Below are positions 52,706 through 61,754 of a DNA stretch of 64,000 nt, piece after piece. The DNA lies in NCBI GenBank assembly GCA_966211335.1, contig CBIHNF010000001.1, positions 992,001-1,056,000 on the forward strand. The letters run 5' to 3'. Position numbers and translations under genes: made by a program. Origin of the DNA: JAPWJZ01 sp966211335 (lineage in GTDB: Bacteria; Pseudomonadota; Alphaproteobacteria; Micavibrionales; UBA2020). The notes under the pieces are model-generated. The model ran no database searches. It worked only from the letters and a program-made list of their open reading frames with translations, and was not told the DNA's origin. Position 1 is the first letter of the stretch. Every line of letters starts with the position of its first letter.

Positions 52706-53149
52706 TTAAGGTTTCCGCGGCCGCGGCTTCGGCTTGGGGCGGGAGGAGTCGGGGGCCATGGGCTGGTATTTGCCGACTTCTTCTTTCATCGGCTCGAGGC
52801 CTGCATCTTTAAAAATGTAGACGAGTTCTGAGGCAAGGCGCTCGGCGCGCTCTTTCGTCGATACGCGAGCGAGGTGCAGGTTTTTGGAGAGCTCCCCTTC
52901 AAACTCCGGCTTTTCCTTGCCCATACCGGCGTAATAGCTTTTCAGCAGGCGATGCAGCTCGGCGGTTTTTAAGGGGCTTGTGACATCGACATCGTCTTTG
53001 GAGCCGGAGACGAAGAAGAGCACTTCCCATTTGCCGGGCGCGGTATCGTCTGGTGCCTGTTCGATGCTGAAAATGCTGTAATAGGCGGTGCCGGCGACCG
53101 CCTGGTCGAACTGGGCGGCGTTCTTGCTTTTCGGTTTATCCTGCGGCAT
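52706..53149 (-). CDS. hypothetical protein, 147 aa
   Basis: I do not recognise this protein. It is soluble, with an alpha/beta core (about 20-120): YYSIFSIEQAPDD, WEVLFFVSGSKDDVD and a helical pair near ELHRLLKSYYAGMG. The C-terminal 18 residues are a Pro/Lys/Arg tail (SSRPKPKPRPRKP). The ATG at 53149 starts MPQDKPKSKN; the frame continues upstream to 53224 without support. Convergent with the IcmL-like pair, 3 bases apart. Confidence 0.58.
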   Translation of the reverse strand: MPQDKPKSKNAAQFDQAVAGTAYYSIFSIEQAPDDTAPGKWEVLFFVSGSKDDVDVTSPLKTAELHRLLKSYYAGMGKEKPEFEGELSKNLHLARVSTKERAERLASELVYIFKDAGLEPMKEEVGKYQPMAPDSSRPKPKPRPRKP

Positions 53150-53286
53150 GGCCACGATCCCCGTTTTTAAAAAGCGAATATGAAATATGGCAGAAGTATG
53201 CGCCCCCGAATCTGCGCATGACAAGGGGGTGCGTGAAAAAAGAAAACGAATGAAATCAGTTTGCTGCGCTGCGGTGTTACCAGATT

Positions 53287-53568
53287 TCAGGATGCCAGAT
53301 AGGCGGCACGCAGCTTTTTGACGGTGGTGATAAAGGCCTTTTGTTTGGCCGCGCTTGCACCGAATTCCAGCGGCACATCCTGCCAGCTGCCGTGCTTTGC
53401 GATTTTCACATCCGCCCAGCGTTTGCCGTCTTTCTCGTGGAAATGCAGAAAACCGTCGCCGCCAATGTAGAATATGCCGGGCTTTTTCTCCGTCAGGCGG
53501 GGCAGGGCGCGCAGCTGTTCGAGCACTTTTGCAATATCGGCCAGTTTTTCCGGTGGGCAGTGACCCAT
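53287..53568 (-). CDS. hypothetical protein, 93 aa
   Basis: A small soluble protein beginning MGHCPPEKLADIAKVL. A helix (about 6-24) is followed by beta strands in GIFYIGGDGFLHFHEKDG and KRWADVKIAKHGSWQDVPL and a C-terminal helix. It looks like a compact alpha/beta domain. The ATG at 53568 is preferred to the longer frame to 53634. No function is recognised. The SCO1 gene is divergent. Confidence 0.6.
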   Translation of the reverse strand: MGHCPPEKLADIAKVLEQLRALPRLTEKKPGIFYIGGDGFLHFHEKDGKRWADVKIAKHGSWQDVPLEFGASAAKQKAFITTVKKLRAAYLAS

Positions 53569-53651
53569 GGTCAATCCTCGGGGTGCTTGATTATAAATAA
53601 CGTTAATTCTATATATCGACGGCGACAGGTACAAACAAAAGGCTTCAAAAC

Positions 53652-54542
53652 ATGAAACGGTTTCTCCGCTTTGCGCTGCTCATCCTCCTCGGTTTCGCCA
53701 TCGGCGGCGGCGCGGCCTATGTCTCGCAGTGGCGAAAGTACCGCACCCTCCAGCAGCCGGATTCCCCTTCGCTCACGAAGCCCTATGAAGTGACGCAAGG
53801 CACCGACGGGCGCCTGAAGGTGAAGAAAGACCCCGTCCAGGAAGCCATCAACGCCGCGAAAGAGGGCAAAGACCCTGTTGCGGCGGAAAACAAGGCGGTT
53901 GCGCATAACAACGACACGACGGAAACACATGCGCCGAAGGCGGACGAGACGCCCGCCGCCACAACGCAAGGCGTTGAAGGCATCCTTGGTGCAAAACCCA
54001 TCAAGCTGGCGCATTCCGAACCCGGCATCGGCATGTATGTGCCCGGCACCTTCAGCTTAAAGGATACCGAAGGCCGCGAGGTGACCGAGAAGTCGTGGCC
54101 AGGCAAATACCTGCTGGTCTTCTTCGGCTTCACCCACTGCCCGGATATCTGCCCCGTCACCCTCGACAAAATGACGCAGACCCTTAAAAAGCTCGGCGAC
54201 CTTGCCGACAAGGCGCAGCCGCTGTTCATCACCGTTGACCCAGAGCGCGACACCGGCGATGTCATGAAAGCCTATCTCGCGAATTATGATAAATCTATCG
54301 TTGGCCTCACCGGCACGGTCGATCAGATCAAAGCGGCCGAAGATTCCTTCAAGGTCTATGCCGCCAAGGCCGCCGGCGACGGAGAGAACTATTCGGTTGA
54401 TCACTCGGCGTTTATTTACCTCATGTCGCCCCACAACCGGTTGGAGGAAGTGCTGCGCATTGAGCAGGGCACCGATGCCGTGGTCGAGAAAATCCGCCCC
54501 TATCTGGATGGTACGCATAAAGAAAGCGTTCTGACGCCGTAA
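53652..54542 (+). CDS. SCO1/SenC copper chaperone-like protein
   Basis: A 296-residue membrane-anchored protein with a thioredoxin-like SCO domain (about 125-290). The copper-binding Cys163 and Cys167 (THCPDICPVT) and the distal His in SVDHSAFIYLM are present, with DPERDTGDVMKAYL between. An N-terminal anchor (about 5-24) is followed by an unusually long low-complexity linker (about 35-125), rich in Lys/Ala/Thr/Glu. SCO proteins deliver copper to cytochrome c oxidase. No oxidase genes are in the window. Confidence 0.9.
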   Translation: MKRFLRFALLILLGFAIGGGAAYVSQWRKYRTLQQPDSPSLTKPYEVTQGTDGRLKVKKDPVQEAINAAKEGKDPVAAENKAVAHNNDTTETHAPKADETPAATTQGVEGILGAKPIKLAHSEPGIGMYVPGTFSLKDTEGREVTEKSWPGKYLLVFFGFTHCPDICPVTLDKMTQTLKKLGDLADKAQPLFITVDPERDTGDVMKAYLANYDKSIVGLTGTVDQIKAAEDSFKVYAAKAAGDGENYSVDHSAFIYLMSPHNRLEEVLRIEQGTDAVVEKIRPYLDGTHKESVLTP

Positions 54543-54682
54543 TACGTAAAAGAGACACGCGGAAGCGCGCCTTTTTCGCGGCTAGGGCAGGGATTGGAGT
54601 TGCATAGAATCTTTGCTTCATGCTAAATCGTGCGCGAAAAGAGTGCTTATGCACCACCTTATATATTGAACGGGGGAAACCT

Positions 54683-55276
54683 TTGGCCGGTCAGTCAGGA
54701 AACCAGGATATCGCAAGACGCTACGCGACCGCCTTCTTCGCGCTCGCGGCGGAAAGCAACCAGATTGACTTCATCGCTAAGGACCTCGACACCGTCGAAG
54801 CGATCCTCAATTCCGGCGGCGATATCGACAATTTCCTCAACAACGCAACCTTGCGCCGCGAAGACCAGATGCGTGCGCTTGCCGATATCGCCAAGGCCTA
54901 CAAGCTGTCCGACCTCACCGCCAAGTTCCTCGGCACCGTCGCGCTGAAGCGCCGCCTGCCGGCTCTCCGCGCGATCGTCTATGCCGTCAAATCGCTCATC
55001 GCCGACAGCCGCAACGAAATCACCGCCGATGTCACCGCCGCGCAGGCGCTCGACCAGGAACAGATCCGCGAGATCGAAGTCTCGCTGCAAAAAATTCTCG
55101 GCAAGACCGTCAAGGTCAACCTTTCGGTTGATCCCTCCATCACCGGCGGGCTGATCATCAAGGTCGGCTCGCGCCTCATCGACTCTTCCGTCAAGACGAA
55201 ACTGGAGCGCCTGCACAGGGCTCTCAAAAACACCAACGAATTATCCGACAAAGCCAAAATGAAAGAGGTAGCTTAA
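54683..55276 (+). CDS. atpH: ATP synthase F1 delta subunit
   Basis: Stalk subunit linking F1 to the Fo b subunits. The 197-residue product starts at TTG 54683 (MAGQSGNQDIARRYATAFFALA), preceded by CGGGGGAAA; the frame reaches back to an ATG at 54620 but those residues are not family-like. Later segments GGLIIKVGSRLIDSSVKTKL and LHRAL match the delta C-terminal domain. First of five genes atpH-A-G-D-C; 4 bases separate it from atpA. Confidence 0.93.
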   Translation: MAGQSGNQDIARRYATAFFALAAESNQIDFIAKDLDTVEAILNSGGDIDNFLNNATLRREDQMRALADIAKAYKLSDLTAKFLGTVALKRRLPALRAIVYAVKSLIADSRNEITADVTAAQALDQEQIREIEVSLQKILGKTVKVNLSVDPSITGGLIIKVGSRLIDSSVKTKLERLHRALKNTNELSDKAKMKEVA

Positions 55277-55280
55277 CGCC

Positions 55281-56825
55281 ATGGAAATCAGAGCAGCTGA
55301 AATTTCCTCCATCCTGAAAAACCAGATCGCCAAGTTCGGCGCCGAGGCAGACGTTGCCGAAGTGGGTCAGGTTGTCTCCGTCGGTGACGGCGTCGCCCGC
55401 GTCTACGGCCTTGATAAAGTGAAGGCCGGCGAGATGGTTGAATTCTCGAACGGCGTGAAGGGCATGGCCCTCAACCTCGAAACCGACAACGTCGGCGTGG
55501 TCATCTTCGGCGACGACCGCGACATTAAGGAAGGCGACACCGTGCGCCAGACCGGCGAGATCGTCTCCGTGCCCGTCGGCAAGGAACTGCTCGGCCGCGT
55601 CGTCGACGCGCTCGGCAACCCGATCGACGGCAAAGGCCCGCTGAAGTCGAAAGAAATCCGCCGCGTGGACGTGAAAGCGCCCGGCATTATCGCCCGCAAA
55701 TCGGTTTCCGAACCGATGCAGACCGGCCTGAAAGCCATCGACGCCCTCGTGCCGATCGGCCGCGGCCAGCGCGAACTCATCATCGGCGACCGCCAGACCG
55801 GCAAGACCGCTATCGCCCTCGACACCATCCTGAACCAGAAAGAAATCAACAAGGGTACCGACGAGAAGAAAAAGCTGTACTGCGTCTACGTCGCCGTCGG
55901 CCAGAAACGCTCGACCGTCGCCCAGCTCGTGAAAACGCTGGAAGAAAACGGCGCGATGGAATATTCCGTCGTCGTCGCCTCCACCGCCTCTGAACCCGCG
56001 CCGCTGCAATACCTTGCGCCCTACACCGGCTGCACCATCGGCGAATATTTCCGCGACAACGGCATGCACGCCCTGATCGTGTACGATGACCTTTCCAAAC
56101 AGGCCGTCGCGTATCGCCAGATGTCCCTGCTGCTGCGCCGCCCGCCGGGCCGCGAAGCTTATCCCGGCGACGTGTTCTATCTACACTCGCGCCTGCTGGA
56201 ACGTGCTTCGAAACTCAACGACGACCTGGGTTCAGGCTCGCTGACCGCGCTGCCCGTCATTGAAACGCAGGCCGGCGACGTTTCCGCCTACATCCCGACC
56301 AACGTGATTTCGATTACCGACGGCCAGATCTTCCTTGAAACGGGCCTCTTCTACAAAGGCGTCCGCCCCGCGATCTCCGTCGGCCTTTCCGTCTCCCGCG
56401 TCGGTTCCGCCGCGCAGACGAAAGCGATGAAACAGGTTGCCGGCACGATCAAGCTCGACCTCGCCCAGTACCGCGAGATGGAAGCCTTCGCGCAGTTCTC
56501 CTCCGACCTCGACGCCTCGACGCAAAAACTCCTCGCCCGCGGCGCGCGCCTGACCGAACTCCTGAAGCAGCCGCAATACTCGCCGCTGTCGATGGAAGAG
56601 CAGGTCTGCGTCCTCTTCGCTGGCGTGAACGGCTACCTCGACTCCGTCGCGGTGAAGGACATCGGATCCTACGAAGCGCAGCTGCTGAACGGCCTGCGCG
56701 GCGCGGGTTCCTCTCTCCTCGCCTCCATCCGCACCGAGCAGAAAATCTCTGACGAGACGAAAGCCGCGCTGCAGAAATTCCTGTCCGATTTCGGCACGAC
56801 CTTCGTTGCCAAGAAAGCGGCTTAA
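55281..56825 (+). CDS. atpA: ATP synthase F1 alpha subunit
   Basis: Non-catalytic nucleotide-binding subunit of F1. The 514-residue product has P-loop GDRQTGKTA (about 170-178), the family line LLRRPPGREAYPGDVFYLHSRLLERA and the arginine-finger region VGLSVSRVGSAAQ. Length is normal and no deviation is visible. It lies between atpH and atpG, in the usual alphaproteobacterial order. Confidence 0.97.
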   Translation: MEIRAAEISSILKNQIAKFGAEADVAEVGQVVSVGDGVARVYGLDKVKAGEMVEFSNGVKGMALNLETDNVGVVIFGDDRDIKEGDTVRQTGEIVSVPVGKELLGRVVDALGNPIDGKGPLKSKEIRRVDVKAPGIIARKSVSEPMQTGLKAIDALVPIGRGQRELIIGDRQTGKTAIALDTILNQKEINKGTDEKKKLYCVYVAVGQKRSTVAQLVKTLEENGAMEYSVVVASTASEPAPLQYLAPYTGCTIGEYFRDNGMHALIVYDDLSKQAVAYRQMSLLLRRPPGREAYPGDVFYLHSRLLERASKLNDDLGSGSLTALPVIETQAGDVSAYIPTNVISITDGQIFLETGLFYKGVRPAISVGLSVSRVGSAAQTKAMKQVAGTIKLDLAQYREMEAFAQFSSDLDASTQKLLARGARLTELLKQPQYSPLSMEEQVCVLFAGVNGYLDSVAVKDIGSYEAQLLNGLRGAGSSLLASIRTEQKISDETKAALQKFLSDFGTTFVAKKAA

Positions 56826-56850
56826 GGTTTAAAGAAAGGCGAAATGACGG

Positions 56851-57735
56851 ATGCCAAGCCTTAAGGAATACCGGAACCGGATCGCGAGCGTGAAATCCAC
56901 GCGCAAGATCACTTCGGCCATGAAAATGGTCGCGGCGTCGAAATTGCGCCGCGCCCAGCAACAGGCCGAAGCCAGCCAGCCCTATGCGAAACGCATGGCG
57001 GCTATGCTGTCGCGCCTGACCGCGAACATCACGATCACGGACACCTCGACGATCCTGCTGCGCGGCACGGGGAAAGATGACGTGCAACTGCTCGTCGTCG
57101 TCACCTCCGACCGCGGCCTTGCCGGCGGCTTCAACGCCTTCGTCACGCGCCTTGCCCGCCAGAAAATCCGCGAACTGACCGAAGCCGGCAAGACGGTGAA
57201 AATCATCACCGTCGGCCGCAAGGGCAAAGACTCGCTCCGCCGCGATCACGCCGATAAAATCGTGCAGTCGTTCGAGGGCCTTGGCCGCAAGCGCCTGTCC
57301 TTCTCGGAAGTGACGCAAGTGTCGGACCTTATCCTCGGCATGATGGCGCAGCAGCATTTTGACGTCTGCACGGTCATCTACAACCAGTTCCGCTCGGTCA
57401 TTAAACAAGAGCCGACCAGCCAGCAGCTGGTGCCTTTCGAAAAGCCGCTGATGTCGGTGGAAGAAGAGCAGGGCCCGAAAGCGCTCTACGAATTCGAGCC
57501 GTCCGAAGAAGAAATCCTTGAAAGCCTTCTGCCGCGCAACCTGTCCATCCAGCTCTACCGCGCGCTGCTCGACAGCGCCGCAGGGGAGCAGGCGGCCCGC
57601 ATGACCGCCATGGAAAACGCGACCAAGAACGCCGGCGAGATGATTTCCAAGCTCACGCTGCGCTACAACCGCGCGCGCCAGGCCTACATCACCAAAGAAC
57701 TCATCGAGATCATTTCCGGCGCAGAAGCCGTATAA
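56851..57735 (+). CDS. atpG: ATP synthase F1 gamma subunit
   Basis: Central rotating shaft of F1. The 294-residue product has the N-terminal helix MPSLKEYRNRIASVKSTRKITSAMKMVAASKL and the C-terminal helix ENATKNAGEMISKLTLRYNRARQAYITKELIEIISGAEAV, both family signatures, with TSDRGLAGGFNAFV in the middle. It lies 25 bases after atpA. Confidence 0.97.
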   Translation: MPSLKEYRNRIASVKSTRKITSAMKMVAASKLRRAQQQAEASQPYAKRMAAMLSRLTANITITDTSTILLRGTGKDDVQLLVVVTSDRGLAGGFNAFVTRLARQKIRELTEAGKTVKIITVGRKGKDSLRRDHADKIVQSFEGLGRKRLSFSEVTQVSDLILGMMAQQHFDVCTVIYNQFRSVIKQEPTSQQLVPFEKPLMSVEEEQGPKALYEFEPSEEEILESLLPRNLSIQLYRALLDSAAGEQAARMTAMENATKNAGEMISKLTLRYNRARQAYITKELIEIISGAEAV

Positions 57736-57762
57736 AGTTTGAAAGAATAAGGAGAAATCACC

Positions 57763-59205
57763 ATGGTTAAAGTCGCAGCAAATAACGGCAACAAGGGCAA
57801 AGTGACGCAAGTTCTCGGCGCCGTCGTCGACGTGCAGTTCGACGGCACGCTTCCCGCCATTCTGTCGGCGCTGACCCTCGACAATGACGGCAAGCAGCTC
57901 GTCCTCGAAGTCGCGCAGCACCTTGGCGAAAACACTGTCCGCACCATCGCCATGGACTCGACCGAAGGTCTCGTCCGCGGCCAGGCCGTGACCGATACCG
58001 GCCGCCCGATCCAGGTTCCGGTCGGCCCCGAAACGCTCGGCCGCATCATCAACGTCATCGGTGAGCCGATTGACGAGCGCGGCCCTGTGAATGCGAAACA
58101 GACGCTCCCCATCCACCGTTCTGCCCCCGAATTCATCGACCAGGCGACCGAAACCCAAATGCTCGTCACGGGCATCAAGGTCGTCGACCTGCTCGCCCCC
58201 TATGCCAAAGGCGGCAAAATCGGCCTCTTCGGCGGCGCAGGCGTCGGCAAGACCGTCACCATCATGGAACTCATCAACAACGTCGCCATGAAGCACGGTG
58301 GCGTTTCTGTCTTCGCCGGCGTGGGCGAGCGTACCCGCGAAGGGAATGACCTCTACCACGAAATGATCGACTCCGGCGTTATCAAGCTGGACGGCCCCGG
58401 CTCCAAAGTGGCGCTCGTCTACGGCCAGATGAACGAGCCGCCCGGCGCGCGTGCCCGCGTTGCCCTGACCGGTCTGACCGCCGCTGAATACTTCCGCGAC
58501 CAGGAAGGCCAGGACGTTCTGTTCTTCGTCGACAACATCTTCCGCTTTACGCAGGCGGGCGCAGAAGTCTCGGCACTGCTCGGCCGTATTCCTTCTGCAG
58601 TCGGCTACCAGCCGACGCTCGCCACCGACATGGGCGCGCTGCAGGAACGCATTACCTCCACCAACAAGGGCTCCATCACCTCCGTCCAGGCCATCTACGT
58701 TCCGGCCGACGACCTGACGGATCCGGCTCCCGCAACCTCCTTCGCCCACCTGGACGCGACGACCGTTCTGTCCCGCTCCATCGCGGAAATGGCGATCTTC
58801 CCGGCTGTCGACCCGCTCGACTCCACCTCGCGCATTCTCGACCCCCGCGTCATCGGCGAGGAGCACTACGCCGTCGCCCGCTCGGTGCAGAAAACGCTGC
58901 AAAGCTACAAGGCGCTGCAGGACATCATCGCGATCCTCGGCATGGACGAGCTGTCTGAAGAAGACCGTCTCACCGTTGCCCGCGCCCGCAAAATCCAGCG
59001 CTTCCTGTCCCAGCCCTTCCACGTGGCCGAGGTCTTCACGGGTACCCCCGGCGTCTTCGTTTCGCTGGAAGACACCATTAAGGGCTTCAAAGGCATCGTC
59101 AACGGTGACTACGATCACCTGCCGGAGAACGCCTTCTACATGGTCGGCACCATCGAGGAAGCCGTTGAAAAAGGTAAGAAACTGGCCCAGAAAGCCGCCG
59201 CGTAA
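57763..59205 (+). CDS. atpD: ATP synthase F1 beta subunit
   Basis: Catalytic subunit of F1. The 480-residue product has P-loop GGAGVGKTV (about 157-165), GVGERTREGNDLYHEM with the catalytic Glu, the ALLGRIPSAVGYQPTLATDMG segment and the DELSEED loop near residue 392. AAGGAG precedes the ATG. A long minus-strand frame across atpD and atpG is only its shadow. Confidence 0.98.
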   Translation: MVKVAANNGNKGKVTQVLGAVVDVQFDGTLPAILSALTLDNDGKQLVLEVAQHLGENTVRTIAMDSTEGLVRGQAVTDTGRPIQVPVGPETLGRIINVIGEPIDERGPVNAKQTLPIHRSAPEFIDQATETQMLVTGIKVVDLLAPYAKGGKIGLFGGAGVGKTVTIMELINNVAMKHGGVSVFAGVGERTREGNDLYHEMIDSGVIKLDGPGSKVALVYGQMNEPPGARARVALTGLTAAEYFRDQEGQDVLFFVDNIFRFTQAGAEVSALLGRIPSAVGYQPTLATDMGALQERITSTNKGSITSVQAIYVPADDLTDPAPATSFAHLDATTVLSRSIAEMAIFPAVDPLDSTSRILDPRVIGEEHYAVARSVQKTLQSYKALQDIIAILGMDELSEEDRLTVARARKIQRFLSQPFHVAEVFTGTPGVFVSLEDTIKGFKGIVNGDYDHLPENAFYMVGTIEEAVEKGKKLAQKAAA

Positions 59206-59301
59206 TCTGATTGCCGGTAAGTTACGGGAACTAAACGGGCCCTTCGCCTGTTAACAGCCCAGTCGCCGGCAAAAACGAGAAAAGCAACCAGGAGAAATAC
59301 C

Positions 59302-59730
59302 ATGGCTGAAGCCGCCGTTCCGACCACCGCCCAGACCTTCCAGTTCGAGCTCGTCTCGCCGGAAAGAATCCTCGTCTCCGAACAGATGAAGATGGTCGTG
59401 GTGCCGGGCGAAGCAGGGGACTTCGGCGTGCTCGCGCATCACTCCCCGTTGCTGTCCTCCATCCGTCCCGGCGTTGTCACGCTGTTCACGCCCGAAGGCG
59501 GCACGCGCCGTATCTTCGTCGCCGGCGGTTTTGCCGACGTCAACCCGACGCTCTGCTCGGTCTTGGCCGAAGAAGCCGTCAACGTCGATGAACTCGACCG
59601 CGGCCAGCTGGAATCGGAGCTGAAAAACCTTGAAGACGATCTCGGCTTCAACAAGGCCGACCCCATGAAGACCATCGTCCTGCAGCACCAGATCGACATC
59701 ACCCGCGCCAAAATTCAGGCGACGGCGTAA
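59302..59730 (+). CDS. atpC: ATP synthase F1 epsilon subunit
   Basis: Regulatory subunit of F1. The 142-residue product has the beta-sandwich start TFQFELVSPERILVSEQMKMVVVPGEAGDFGVLAHHSPLLSSIRPG and a C-terminal helical pair (about 90-142) with DRGQLESELKNLEDDLG. AGGAG precedes the ATG. Last of the F1 genes, followed by a strong terminator; Fo genes are elsewhere. Confidence 0.95.
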   Translation: MAEAAVPTTAQTFQFELVSPERILVSEQMKMVVVPGEAGDFGVLAHHSPLLSSIRPGVVTLFTPEGGTRRIFVAGGFADVNPTLCSVLAEEAVNVDELDRGQLESELKNLEDDLGFNKADPMKTIVLQHQIDITRAKIQATA

Positions 59731-59746
59731 ACCTTCGCTTCAAAAT

Positions 59747-59781
59747 TAAAAAATCCCGTCCTCAACCGGCGGGATTTTTTT
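59747..59781. terminator. bidirectional terminator after atpC and the ATPase operon
   Basis: Stem ATCCCGTC / GGCGGGAT (one G-T pair) with a 6-base loop, flanked by six A and seven T residues. It ends both the atp operon and the convergent four-gene ATPase operon. Confidence 0.88.
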
Positions 59782-59788
59782 ATGGGGT

Positions 59789-60418
59789 TTATTTCAGGGG
59801 CTGTGGCTTGTTGAAGCGCACGGTGCGCAGCGGCTTGACAGCTCTTGCGATGGATACATCCACCTTGTCCATCGCCTTCCACTTCAGAATGTCTTCTTTC
59901 TGATCCTGCAGCTCCAAGCGGTGCTTTAATGCATCCGCATGGGTGCCGGGCGGGTCGTCGAAGGTCGCGCTGGCATCCGAGGATACGATGTCGAAACTGC
60001 GCGGCAGCAGCTGCGCGAAATCATCCATTTCCTTCTTCAAGCCGGTCATGATGACGACGATATTGCTGCCGGCATGCGCCTTTGTCAGCTCCTCGATCAG
60101 GATACGTTTTTCAAACATCGCCTTGTCCGGGTCTTGGATGATCAGCACGCCGTTTTTCGCGCGCTCGAAAGCCTCCTCGACATCGGAGGCGACGGGGTCG
60201 ATGTTGAAATCAAGGAAGGCAGCGCCGCGGTTCTGGACAAAACCTTCATCCTCCAGCATCGCGGCATAGGCTTGCGCCTGTGCGACCTTGCCGCTGCCGG
60301 GCCCGCCCGTGATGATGCGCCAGAGACCGGGTTTGATGACATCCGGCTCCCGCCCCAGCATCTTCGCAAGGTCGCGCATTTCAGTAGCATGAGCTTTCAG
60401 ATGTTCCTGCAGGTTCAT
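59789..60418 (-). CDS. small P-loop ATPase paralogue 4 of 4 (degenerate Walker A)
   Basis: A 209-residue protein and the last gene of the four-gene operon. The Walker A region is GGPGSGKV (38-45), with Val where Thr/Ser normally coordinates magnesium, so ATP hydrolysis is doubtful. Later parts follow the paralogues: GVLIIQDPDKAM in the Walker B position, and VVIMTGLKKEMDDFAQLLPRSF resembling the sensor region of CbxX-type AAA+ proteins. It ends with KAMDKVDVSIARAVKPLRTV and RFNKPQ, the shared tail. Its start overlaps the previous gene by ATGA. Confidence 0.75.
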   Translation of the reverse strand: MNLQEHLKAHATEMRDLAKMLGREPDVIKPGLWRIITGGPGSGKVAQAQAYAAMLEDEGFVQNRGAAFLDFNIDPVASDVEEAFERAKNGVLIIQDPDKAMFEKRILIEELTKAHAGSNIVVIMTGLKKEMDDFAQLLPRSFDIVSSDASATFDDPPGTHADALKHRLELQDQKEDILKWKAMDKVDVSIARAVKPLRTVRFNKPQPLK

Positions 60419-61095
60419 GAAGGCACCTTCGGCGCAAAACGCACGGTTTTGAGGGGTTTCATGGATCGCTTGAGTTTGAAGGCCTCGCCCTTCGACGTGC
60501 GCAGTTCTTCCATCATCTTCTCATACCGCTCGGCCTCCCGCCGCACGGACAGGCTGGGGCGCGGCTGGCGGGGGTTCTTTTGCCTTTCCGCGTCGAAAGC
60601 CGCCCGCTCCGCCGCTGAAAACGTCTTTTCCAGCGTGACGAGGGAAGGGAAGCGCCGCGCCAAGCCGGGGTCTTCGTTCAGCGCCTTTTTCAGCGCATCT
60701 TCATCCCCAAGAACAATAACCGTGGCTTTCTCCGTCGCGGCGACAATCGTGCCGACGAGGGCGCGGAATTCCTGACGCCGCGCCACGCTATCGCTCAGCT
60801 CATCGAAAATGATGACGCTTCCCTCTAAGACGCCATTGATGACTTTGCCCATGTCAGAGACCGGAAGGCTTATACAGTCGATGATATAAGGCGTAGGGTT
60901 TTTGATCAGCGCCACATCATGCATTTGCGCCACGTATTCATGCGCCTGCACTGTTTTGCCGGAGGCTGCGGGACCCGCGATCATCTGGTTCAGCCCGCCG
61001 GCGGGTTTGTTCTTGCTGCCGAAGAAGCGGCGGAGACTGGCGGACTGTTCCGCCCGCTCCAGCGCCTTGTCGAACTCTGGGTGCAATGTCGTCAT
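60415..61095 (-). CDS. small P-loop ATPase paralogue 3 of 4
   Basis: A 226-residue protein with Walker A GPAASGKT (41-48), Walker B-like GSVIIFDELSDS, and a sensor-like stretch TVIVLGDEDALKKALNEDPGLARRF that recalls CbxX/CfxQ AAA+ proteins. A charged helix region (about 165-205) precedes the shared tail KRSMKPLKTVRFAPK; the MDKVDV part seen in the other three is missing. The ATG at 61095 overlaps the upstream stop (ATGA); the frame extends to 61182 without support. Confidence 0.75.
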   Translation of the reverse strand: MTTLHPEFDKALERAEQSASLRRFFGSKNKPAGGLNQMIAGPAASGKTVQAHEYVAQMHDVALIKNPTPYIIDCISLPVSDMGKVINGVLEGSVIIFDELSDSVARRQEFRALVGTIVAATEKATVIVLGDEDALKKALNEDPGLARRFPSLVTLEKTFSAAERAAFDAERQKNPRQPRPSLSVRREAERYEKMMEELRTSKGEAFKLKRSMKPLKTVRFAPKVPS

Positions 61096-61754
61096 GGCTG
61101 CACCTTGGGACGGAAGCGCACGGTCTTCACTGGCTTGATGGCGATAGGAAGGCTGACATCTACCTTGTCCATTTGCCGCCATGCCTCACAGAGGCTGCGA
61201 CGGGCCATGACAGCGCGGCGCGCTTCTTCCGCTTTAATCTTGGCATTGGTGCGTTTGTCTTCCAGCGCATTGAACTGATCCATCTCGCGCGAAAAGGACG
61301 TTTCAAAGAGCAGCGGTTTTGGCAGCAGGGCAAATAAATCGGGGTGATGCTCCTTCATATCCTGCAACGCGCTTTCAGGACCGGTGAGGACGAGGATGCA
61401 GTTTGCGTTCTTCACCGCATCAATGAGCAGGTCGCTCATGGCGCGGTCGCGGGGAAACTTGTCGAATTCATCAATCGCCAGCACTTTTCCTTTGGCAGTA
61501 TCGACGATGCGCTTCAGGTCTGCGCGTGTCGTGAAATTGGCGCAGCAGACAATGTCGAGTGCGGCGTCGTCCACCAGCCCCGCGCCATAGAGCGCAATGG
61601 CGTAGGCACCGGCCTGAACCGTTTTGCCGGTCATCGGACCGCCGGTAAATACCTGCAGCAGGGAAGGCGCATAGGTCTGGCCTTTGAATTGCAACTCTGC
61701 GGCCTCGGCGACAAGGGCGGCCAGTTCCGGCCGCAGGAACGTGTTATCACTCAT
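61092..61754 (-). CDS. small P-loop ATPase paralogue 2 of 4
   Basis: A 220-residue protein with intact Walker A (GGPMTGKT, 38-45) and Walker B (KVLAIDEFDKF). The Walker A surroundings (TGKTVQAGAYAIALYGAGLV) closely follow CbxX-type AAA+ proteins, as does CILVLTGPESALQDMKEHHP later. The C-terminal tail is WRQMDKVDVSLPIAIKPVKT then VRFRPK. No signal peptide or membrane segment. Overlaps both neighbours by 4 bases. Confidence 0.77.
   Translation of the reverse strand: MSDNTFLRPELAALVAEAAELQFKGQTYAPSLLQVFTGGPMTGKTVQAGAYAIALYGAGLVDDAALDIVCCANFTTRADLKRIVDTAKGKVLAIDEFDKFPRDRAMSDLLIDAVKNANCILVLTGPESALQDMKEHHPDLFALLPKPLLFETSFSREMDQFNALEDKRTNAKIKAEEARRAVMARRSLCEAWRQMDKVDVSLPIAIKPVKTVRFRPKVQP

Noticed and set aside
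56449..59118. An 889-codon open frame on the minus strand opposite atpA/atpG/atpD.
   Set aside because: It is entirely antisense to three highly conserved genes and arises from their strong codon bias; no family is recognisable in its translation.
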